DNA of 23,764 nucleotides from contig CAMPET010000017.1 of assembly GCA_946803715.1 (NCBI GenBank), positions 338,848 through 362,611 on the forward strand, read 5' to 3'. Positions within the stretch are counted from its first letter, which is position 1; every line of letters starts with the position of its first letter. Below the pieces are notes generated by a model. That model ran no database searches. It saw nothing but the letters and a program-made list of their open reading frames with translations, and was not told the origin of the DNA. Positions 1-9,632 of the stretch are shown here, in pieces. The position numbers and the translations under genes are program-made. This stretch comes from Beroe ovata. Taxonomy: Eukaryota; Ctenophora; Nuda; Beroida; Beroidae.

Positions 1-538
1 CACACACACACACACACTCCCTGATATTGCAGAAACATGTTTACTATGGTCGCGTGACTTGAGTTACGTGCAAAATTAGGTAAAAAATTTCCAATAATTT
101 GTTGACAACGTCAATATACTACTGAAATTATATTTACTAAAATTCATCCGAATATTATAAGTGTTAAGTCTGTGGATGAGGGTTTTTGTTTGGTCCACGT
201 TAGATACCACTCTCGATACTTGTGCAGAGATGTCTATTAGATGGTCTAAAATGTGATATCAAATCAAAGAAAGATGAAAATTCAATTTAGATATGTATCC
301 GATTTTTGAAAATGCGTGGTCGATTATTTTTTAAGCGTCCCAATTTAGATTCGAAATGTTCATTCAATAAATCTTTTCAGATTTTCATCGGAAATGAAAC
401 TACATCAGTTTTACCTAAGATTACTTGGTTAAGAGTTAAAGAAGATGTTGAACGGAAAAGAAAGGGATAAGAAGATGATGCTAAGACGGGTGTTTTAAAT
501 CACGTTAAATCACGTTAAATAACTGTGAACTCACGTTA
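1..538 (+). repeat. Direct repeat, copy 1
   Basis: Starts in a CA tract and ends at TCACGTTA directly before an n (539). It is almost identical to 1447-1971, with a handful of substitutions or indels (for example CCTAAG/CTTAAG near 416 and GCTAAG/GCAAAG near 480) and one extra AATCACGTT unit near 500-520. No coding content is recognised. Confidence 0.95.
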
Positions 539-539
539 N

Positions 540-1445
540 TAGAGACTTCAATTATAGCGCAAAAGAACCGCGATACCGTAAACTGGGGTTACTTTGGCCG
601 GCGGGGTAACTTTGGCCACTTTTTAGTCATCTCATTTTTGCACTTCTCATACAAAGAGAATATGCTTTAACCCCGAAGTTGTTATTTTAATTGCTTCTCT
701 ATACCCTAGCCCCCCTATATGACCTAAAATCATGACCTAGAGTCAGCTACCCATTCTGAGGTTNCAGAAGTTATAATTATTTTTTGGCTACACACACTCT
801 CACACACAAGAAAGAATACGAAGTAGTTTGTGTGTGGGTGTGTGTACCTATGACCTATAAGTTCTTGGTTTTCTGCCCGTTTTTGTCAGTTTGTGGGTGT
901 GTAATAGTCTCACTTGAGTTATTAAGATGTATTGAACAAGCGATACCTATACAGTCTATACAGTGTTTAGTGTATACAGTAACTTTTTCGTGTAGAAATA
1001 TAATATCAATGGAATGAGTAAGACTTGAAGAAAGATTAATAAGGGATCTGTATTCGTATAGATTCCTGAATACATTTCAGAGAAAAGGGTGGTGTAAGGG
1101 AAGGGTCACAAACGCTGACATTTGACAAATATTCTCGATTTCCGTTTCTTTGTATCCATGCCCTCAAGAAAGAATATTGGGTAATTTGTGTCTGTGAGAT
1201 TGTGTCTGTGTTTTTTAATGTATTTTAATGGTTAGTTCATGCTTACTACCTTGGTGCTGTATAAGCCATATGATTGTGTATAATAATCGTGATATGTTAT
1301 GTACACGGAAAGTTTTCCGTTGTAACACATAGGTGATGAAGACATATACCGCACACACACACACACACACACACAGTGTGTGTGTCACACACACACGAAA
1401 TCTTGACAGAATTATTGAACAGATCAAATTAAGATTTTATAAATT
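540..1445. other. Segment between the direct repeats
   Basis: No gene is recognised. It contains an n at 764, an 18 bp-spaced pair of GGGGTWACTTTGGCC words (585-599 and 603-617) and TG/CA-rich stretches near 784-905. At about 1349-1400 a (CA)n-(TG)n-(CA)n run could fold into a hairpin. Confidence 0.6.
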
Positions 1446-1446
1446 N

Positions 1447-1971
1447 CACACACACACACACTCCCTGATATTGCAGAAACATGTTTACTATGGTCGCGTG
1501 ACTTGAGTTACGTGCAAAATTAGGTAAAAAATTTCCAATAATTTGTTGACAACGTCAATATACTACTGAAATTATATTTACTAAAATTCATCCGAATATT
1601 ATAAGTGTTAAGTCTGTGGATGAGGGTTTTTGTTTGGTCCACGTTAGATACCACTCTCGATACTTGTGCAGAGATGTCTATTAGATGGTCTAAAATGTGA
1701 TATCAAATCAAAGAAAGATGAAAATTCAATTTAGATATGTATCCGATTTTTGAAAATGCGTGGTCGATTATTTTTTAAGCGTCCCAATTTAGATTCGAAA
1801 TGTTCATTCAATAAATCTTTTCAGATTTTCATCGGAAATGAAACTACATCAGTTTTACTTAAGATTACTTGGTTAAGAGTTAAAGAAGATGTTGAATGGA
1901 AAAGAAAGGATAAGAAGATGATGCAAAGACGGGTGTTTTAAATCACGTTAAATAACTGTGAACTCACGTTA
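1447..1971 (+). repeat. Direct repeat, copy 2
   Basis: Begins directly after an n (1446) with the same CA tract and CTCCCTGATATTGCAG start as copy 1, and stays nearly identical to TCACGTTA at 1971, after which unique sequence follows. A short open frame (1750-1941) lies wholly inside the repeat. The same region in copy 1 differs at several bases and carries a one-base indel, which argues against coding. Confidence 0.95.
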
Positions 1972-3055
1972 CACACTCATTGCTATGCAGGTTGAAAAAG
2001 AACTAATTTAAAGGACGAGTGACGATTCTAACACACAGATAACTATACATAGCTTTACGCACCTATACAAAATGTACATTGGAAATGTACTATTGAATGA
2101 TATGGTTGGCTGTTTTTTAGATTCAAAATAACTTGATTCTGGCATATTATCAAGTTGATTTGACGAGGTAAAGCAGTGGAATCATTTTTAATTCGTGATG
2201 CTTAGAACACTTAAGTACATTATTAGCTAATTATCTAAAATTTGGATGCGGTCATTGAGGTTTTTGAACTCAATAGGTATTTTCAAAGATGTTCATGAAG
2301 TAGCACTGTTTTGGGCCCTCTCATCAAGACCTGTTAACAAGAATTCGTTAACAATTCAGTGCTATCTCTCGTTGTCACATTTCTTTTTCAGAAATCCTTT
2401 GATTATTAAGTTGTAAGGATTTGTTTTATTTTCATGATATATAGTAAATGGATTACTATTACTACTTATAATACGAAAGATTGCGTTACTCTAATCTCAC
2501 TTACGTTAATTAATACTTTACATCAAGATATTGATTGGTTTGTGATGGGCTGAAGCTACTTTGGATTAGAGAATTGGGGGAAGGTCCGCTTTCCACAGAG
2601 ATCAGAAATTTCTCATCCGAAGCATATAACTCAATATTATACTGTAACTTATTGACGTAGAGCTTTAATATCCTTTCCATAACTATTCCATGATTGAAAT
2701 GGAATAATTTATGATTATCGTATACCTATAACCTAATTTTTGGTCACATACTGTAATGGAAGAGAATTGTATTTTTGGGGAAGGGCCATAGATTTACTAC
2801 ATCAAGTTACAGCGATTGACCAATGAAAATGGAGAAACGCAATCACGTGATTCAGAACATTAATTGTGACCATGATAGTCCCCTTAATTATGCCATCATG
2901 ATTCCGCATGATATTGCATAAATAAAGATAAATGTGTTGTGATTAATATATGTTTTAGTCATAGTGGCTATGTTTTTAAAGGCGTTGTAAGGTTATCATA
3001 TCTACGGCTTCTTTCCCTCATACATTGATTTTTGACTGTATGTATGTGTGTATGC

Positions 3056-3145
3056 GAGAGAATGTTTGTGTATGTGTGTGTTTGTATGTGTTTATGTGAG
3101 AGAATGTTTGTGTATGTGTGTGTTTGTGTGTGTGAGTGTGTGTGC
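3056..3145 (+). repeat. 42 bp tandem duplication within a TG-rich tract
   Basis: GAGAGAATGTTTGTG starts at 3056 and again at 3098. Each copy is followed by TATGTGTGTG. The small Cys/Val-rich open frame here is a product of the repeat. Confidence 0.85.
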
Positions 3146-3763
3146 GAATAAGTATTCGATATTCATGCCTGATAAAACAGTATTTTTACAACAACCATTC
3201 CATCGAATGTATCACACATTATATGTACCTAGATCATAATTCGTGGAAATTATGAAACGAATACGGCCAATGACCACATGGAGATTTGAGACATGAAAAA
3301 TCGCACGTGGCATAGGGTGGCAAAGGAGTTATTGCAATCGTGTTGGATTTATTCAGAGACAATGTAGTGCGAATTTTCGAAATAAACCTTCATTCGTTCA
3401 TCCCGCTACATCTGAATGAATAATATTCATGTCGCTGAATGAACAATTTGTTTAAACTGATGACGTTTATATCAAGCATCATAACAGCTACTCATGTAAA
3501 AAAATGTGTTTTAGCGGTTTAGTACTAAAATTGTGAGGTTATACAATGTTCATCACCAGGGTTATTTATAGATTGTATGTAGTATGTATAGTGTATACGG
3601 TTATTGTACTGTCACGATTGATGCCGTATGTGATGTGAAGGTGTGTTTATTGGTTTATTTATTTGTTTCTTTGTTTGTTTGTTCGTTGTAACCCTTCCAG
3701 ATAAATACAGTGTACTGTGTTCATTTGAACTTATGAATAGGTAACATACACTGTACTTGTGTC

Positions 3764-3773
3764 ACACACACGC

Positions 3774-3804
<31 letters not shown>

Positions 3805-3935
3805 GCAATCATCATTCGATTCCACTACTATGTGATATTCAATATAGGTATGTTCATTATTACACTCATTAGGACACACAAACCTATTACGTTGGAATGT
3901 TTGCGTGTGTGTCTGTGTGTGTATGTATGTGTCTG
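3764..3935. repeat. CA tract followed by TG tract
   Basis: CA-rich sequence at about 3764-3804 and TG-rich sequence at about 3901-3935 form complementary arms roughly 100 bp apart. This explains open frames on both strands. No gene is supported. Confidence 0.8.
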
Positions 3936-5463
3936 GGTACATTTGTTTGTAAACAAACACACAAATAAGAAAATATAAAATTTATAATTTGAGCAGCTGT
4001 GATTGGATAGGAGCCAATTCCAAAATATTGACTTTTGTCATATATGAAGTATACAACTCTTTTTCGATGGAATCATGCATATAGCTCTTAAGATGATATA
4101 TCTAATAGATAAGGAAGTCGCATGAACATGATAAATGTACAAAGTGCATTTGAATACATTCGTGGGTATACTTACACACTCCGGCCTTCGCTCTGATTCC
4201 ACACCGAAAGAAATTAACTTCTTCTGATCCAGACTAATTATTTTGACAGCTGTAGACAACTCTCATGACACTCCTTGTTCTTATAAATTTCTGAGTTGGG
4301 AACTATCAATGTGGTCCTCCGATAATGGTCTATAGTGTCAATCTTTTGGTGTCAATGGACGCTCTTGTGGTGTCAAGAGTTTGCCTTTTTTGGAGAAGCG
4401 GCCCTCTCCCTCATGAAAAATCGGTGAAATCCTGTGAAATGAAGACTGATATGTAACTTACATACCTTGTCTTGTCTTGAATTGATTTGAGCTATGACTA
4501 ATAATTTTGCATGTTTCAGTGTTGATTAAGAATCCAAAATGGGCGAACTTTGATTGGTGAGATAGATTAGGGTATCAGTGACGTTTATTATAACATTTTG
4601 CATGGCTCTTTCACTGATTAAGCAGGTTAAGGGATTGTGCACATGTTTTGTAATCAGCCGACGTGTGGGAAAGGGGTTTCTCTAGATGTGATTATTGATG
4701 GGGAGGGGTCTGAAATGGCCAAAATAATGATGGAGTGATATGTGAACGATCCCAATTATTGATTCTAAATACTTTTATATAGACTTTTTATTGTTCGAGA
4801 CAACATTATCAACATTTTTATCATCCCCAATTTGACTATATAAATTTGAAACATTTTTTAACGGATTTGTCTTATTTGTTCCATCGAAAAATCTGTATTT
4901 TCGCTCGTGATGTCACAGCTTATATGCGCATATGTTTTGGTGTCGAAAGTTATGTCGGATCGATTTTGCCGATTTTAACGCTCGAGTCATGCACAAAGGT
5001 GAATCAAAATTGTCAATGTGTCAACAGGATGATCTTTAGCGACCTAATTAGCCGTCAAGCAATGATGGAATCCTTTCAAAATAAATGTTGGTGATTCAGT
5101 TTTAGGCTAAAACCTTCTTATCCGGTCAAGCCGTACTGTTAATTAAGCAAAAGTGAGGAGAGATGAACGCATTCCGCTATACTCTTCGCTTATTACAACT
5201 TGTTACACATATATATGCGTGAACTTCACTTTACACCAATATGCAATGTACTCAGTGATGCTTGATAACCACGCGCGCACTGCATTGCATCAGAATATAT
5301 GCTTAGCTCGACAAAGTTTTCCAGCTAAGAGCAAAGAATTGTGCAATCGTCTTCCAAATTCCAGACCTTAGTTAAACAGACCCACCCTTCTATCCAGGGG
5401 CATGCGTGTAATTGCCAATTGTCTCAAAAACCTGGAGTAAACGAGTGTGACTGTATTGCGCGA

Positions 5464-5545
5464 TCAACTAATTTCGATGCGAGTGGCGCCTAAATCGCGC
5501 GCGTCATCATGATGACATGATTCGCGCGTGCGCGCGTTCAGGCAG
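5464..5545. repeat. CpG-rich patch with a 14 bp perfect palindrome
   Basis: GTCATCATGATGAC (5503-5516) is a perfect palindrome, flanked on the left by ATCGCGCGC and on the right by TTCGCGCGTGCGCGCG. The GCGCGC blocks give an extended imperfect inverted repeat. The patch stands out from AT-rich surroundings and resembles the CpG-rich patches at 7490-7560 and 13000-13400. Confidence 0.6.
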
Positions 5546-6186
5546 GCCTCTTAAGAGTCAACGCACCTAAAACCTAAAAATGAAATGGAACACTTATGGT
5601 TTGGTTAAAGGATAATTCGGCAATTGATAATAAAACCAGAATATCCATTCATATATCATACATCACAGGTGAGCCTCAGCCATTACTGCAAAGTTAATGA
5701 GGAGCCGTTTGCATACAGTGTCGTAGGATTTTCGTCGACAATTCAAAATTTTCACCAAAATCTGTTAAGTTAGACCTTGAAAACATATGCAAACAGCCCC
5801 TGAGATACATTATCACTACACACCAACATAATAAAGATTTAAATAAATCGTAGATTCAACAAACACCATTTGATTGGGAACATGCCAATGTTATTCAGCG
5901 TCAAAATTTAGGTTTTACCACCGACTTCTTACAATATTGAGATAATCCTGTACAAATCTCAACCTAATAATCTTAATGATCATTGTTAATATTTTAGAAG
6001 AGAGAAGAAGAAAGTTTGGACATTCTTTCTGTCGATTCATTACGAAAATAACTCCAGTTTTTCACATTTTCGAGTGTACTTGAAGTTGTGATCTCAGCCC
6101 CTACTGGCGGTTAATGATATTCTACAGTCCACTATTGTAGTATGTAGACACAATATTCTACTATTGTGTGCACACCCGGTTCCATA

Positions 6187-9100
6187 TTAAGAGACCGTGG
6201 TAAGACTCAGGAGAGTGTTAGCAGCGTCTCTCGATTTGTCGGACGTTGACGCTCCCGGATTATCGTCAACTTTTGGCTGCTCCCTGAAACGAAGTCGAGA
6301 TTTGGATGCCAGAATTAGAGGAGAAACTGTCTATCTGGGGCTTCTTTCTTCTTCGAAATTGGAATGTACGACGCATGGAAGCGAATTCATCAATCAGTTC
6401 CCAGGAAGATCCTCGAAAAACAATTATTTTGTCAGTTGGGAAGCATGAAAAGTATAAACTGAATAATGTACTTAGCTAATTAGCTAAGGTAATGTAGTGC
6501 TAACCCGTTATTATAGTCAGGATATCCCGAGCTGTAGATGGGCCCATCAAAGGAGTACGTTTCCAACGCTTGTTTCTCTACTTCTGATAGCTCCTGAAAT
6601 AGTGATAGGAACTCAGTCATATACAATCAGAATCTCCTACCTTTACCTAGCTTCCAGCCCTCACACAAAATCAAACGATTTACACACAACTAACACAACT
6701 TGGCACTTCAACACTCACTTTCACCATTTGAAACCACTGATATCATTGCACAATGACACCCGCGAATTGTCGGGTGTCAATATATGGGTGACACACTGAC
6801 ACCACAAAATTACCTGAGGCTCGTGTTTGACAGATATTTGCTGGGGATGTTTCACTATTTCCACCAGAGGCTCTGAGGTAGTGGGCTTAGTATCTTCTTC
6901 CTTAGAGCCCTCCCTGAGGAAAATTTGGTGTTAAATTTGTCATCAGTGAAGATACTTCAGTGCCATGTAGTAAAGAAAATCATTCAATAGGAAAATTTGC
7001 ATGCTGCACTGTACGCTTAGTTGTTTTCTCAACATTTTAAAGTCGATACTATCAATTTTAGCGTGCATCCTCACAATTATCAATGGGAGAAATATTCAAC
7101 TTAATGAATGGATAAGCTTGGAAACATGTAAAACAACGACCCTTGAAAATGCAGGTTCTTCTCAGAAATTCTACGATATTTTCAGTAAAACACATTCTTT
7201 TCATGGCCCCAAACGATTTATATCACACACACACACACACACACCCCTATATATTGATCGGCCTGCCTGAGCGTGCTAGCATCCATACACCATAGCATAG
7301 TGCTACAGCAACAGGGAACATAGTTTCACCAGCGATCATGATAACTGAACATTGTTTACGCCGCCACACTATGTGTAGTAGAATGTGACACCAGTGGGGA
7401 TAATGTATACTCATCGCACACAATAATTCGAGTAGCCAATAGAAATGCCGCCAAGAGATGCCATCTATTTTGGTCCTGCATCAACATGGAGCCGCGCGGT
7501 CGATGCGCGCGGCGCGAAAAGCACTGACATTGTGGGCCTTTTCTAGACTTTTGCGCGGAGAAATCGTCAGCATTCCAAGAAGATCTATAAATATTTGTTT
7601 TGAATATTCCGCTAAAATGCACGAGGAGTCGAATTTTATTCCAAAACCCACCTCAAGTCGAAAAACAATGTGAAACAACTCCAGATTGGTTTTTGAGAAC
7701 AAGAGAACGATTTTGGGCCGTAGAATTACCATATTTCGTAAGAAATGCGTGGCGCGCGAACATACCACAATTTTTTGTGACGTGATTGAAGCTTGCGCAG
7801 TGCGCACTTACTGTTCAGTAGCGTGATTATGAAACTTGAACAACTTCAAACACATTCCCCACATTTGATTCACAATTTTCCTTAACAAAAAGATCCGAAC
7901 GTCAGCATTATCATTTCTTGTCAGCATTAATAGATATAATTGACTAATTACATTATTGACGATCAATTAACCGACTTACCCCTCTGTTTTCTTCGGAAAT
8001 AGCTCCTCTAGGAACTTCTTTGCGGATTTTGGCAGCAGTTTCATAGCCTCGGTTAATCCTTCGGTCGTATAATCGCCTAGTAGGGGATTTGGTTATTCTT
8101 CAATGGAGGAATTTTACAAACTAGGTACATCTCTTGAGTACACTCAAGTAAATCGGGGAACGAAAATATGGGGATTTATTTTCAGGAATCTCCAAATTTT
8201 GTGCCACATAAATGTATATTGAAGGTTTCTGAGGTTTGACATGTTCTACTCAGTCTACTGATTCGAGACTAGAGTACACGCATTCCTACTGATGAAGACC
8301 CAAGTAGAAAGCTACATCATCGATACATACATCAACAGAAATTGTGCTTCATACATCAAGAATGTTTAGGGATGTTAAAACAGGATGCTGGAATGTATGG
8401 AAACATTCATTGCATTTTTGAATTCCGATTAGAACAAAGTTAGATATCATCAAAAAAACAAAAAAAATTGTCAAAAGAAATTTCAGCCTCAACTTTACCT
8501 GTATCTAGCCCATAGCAGAACCCCATTTTCTTGAGAATTCCAATTTCATCGTGAATCTCAAATATCTCGTTGAAGGTGAACTCATATTCGGTCCTGAAAA
8601 CGAGAGCATAATTATGATCACCTTGGAATGATCCTGTGATGTAAATGTGATTAGGCTTCTGTGACAGAGTGGTCTGTACGGAACTCCAGGGTTTCGATTG
8701 ATTGTATAAGTATAAAAGAACTTTAAGAGTAAGTTAAACAAACTGCTCAAAAATTTTAGGGCCAGTTGAACTGCGAATTTTATGTGGTTTAATATATGAA
8801 CTGGGATGAACGAAATACATACCAATTTCAGAATGTAATATCCCCTTACATGAAATTTGGCAAGTTCCCAAGAATAGCAACCTAATCGAGTGAAAATGAT
8901 GCACAATGTAATGCATTTGGATGGTAAACCTATGACACCATGGTATTTATGTATGGTTGAGATAAGATTTTGTACCCGTTTTGTTGGATACGTAAGGATG
9001 TGAAATTGAGCACTTATGTTAATTGCACACTGTACATTGTACACTTATGTACATTGTACAGTGTAAACTGTACAGTGCACTTAATAACCATGTGAAATTG

Positions 9101-9539
9101 AGTGTGTGACGTCACTTAATAATCACTGTCAGTTGATGTATGAGTAGATACAGCTGATCTTATCTTAATGACGTTATAAATTGTGAAGTATCAAATGTTT
9201 GTAAATATTAGAACTTAGAAATATGAATGTTAAGGTAAGTGTAACACTTTGTGTAAACAAGAAAACAAGTGTTCATGTTATTGTTCAAACATTGTAGGTA
9301 TAAACATTACATACTATTGTACATGGAATGTACAGTGAGATACACAAATACAATTTGTACATTATACATTCTACAATTCATGACATACATTATGAATCAA
9401 TTAATTCAAAACAAAAATGAAGATAAGCATACTTATCATCTGCGACCTCGAGTCCAATTTGAGTGTTGGCTCCAGTGCTCAAAATAATGAACGGTACCTG
9501 CAAAATGGGATTTTCATAAAACTCGCATGCACACACACA

Positions 9540-9585
<46 letters not shown>

Positions 9586-9601
9586 TTTNNNNTCCCCCCC
9601 C

Positions 9602-9632
<31 letters not shown>

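Larger units (their letters stand above)
1972..6186. other. Intergenic region downstream of the Dp gene
   Basis: AT-rich DNA with no recognised gene on either strand. Open frames at 4038-4259, 4846-5094 and 5153-5371 have no domain, splice context or composition that I can support as coding. It holds TG/CA tracts at 3039-3145, 3764-3804 and 3901-3935, three GGTGTCAA words at 4339-4375 and a CpG-rich patch near 5460-5545. No clear minus-strand AATAAA was found close to the Dp stop. Confidence 0.6.

Noticed and set aside
1750-1941. 63-residue open frame (Lys/Arg-rich) in the direct repeat
   Set aside because: The copy at the start of the window carries substitutions and a one-base indel in the same region, as expected for non-coding DNA.
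4846-5371. Two plus-strand open frames of 82 and 72 residues
   Set aside because: No recognisable motif, no coding-type composition, and no convincing chain of splice sites to neighbouring exons.
6197-6448. 83-residue plus-strand open frame
   Set aside because: It is antisense to the last Dp exon (6187-6283) and the adjoining intron and resembles no known protein.
7356-7807. Overlapping open frames on both strands in Dp intron 12
   Set aside because: They arise in CpG-rich sequence with few stop codons and show no domain or splice context.
8505-9044. 179-residue minus-strand open frame, longest in the window
   Set aside because: Only its C-terminal portion overlaps true Dp exon 8499-8593, in another frame; the rest is intron, and the spliced Dp frame explains the locus.
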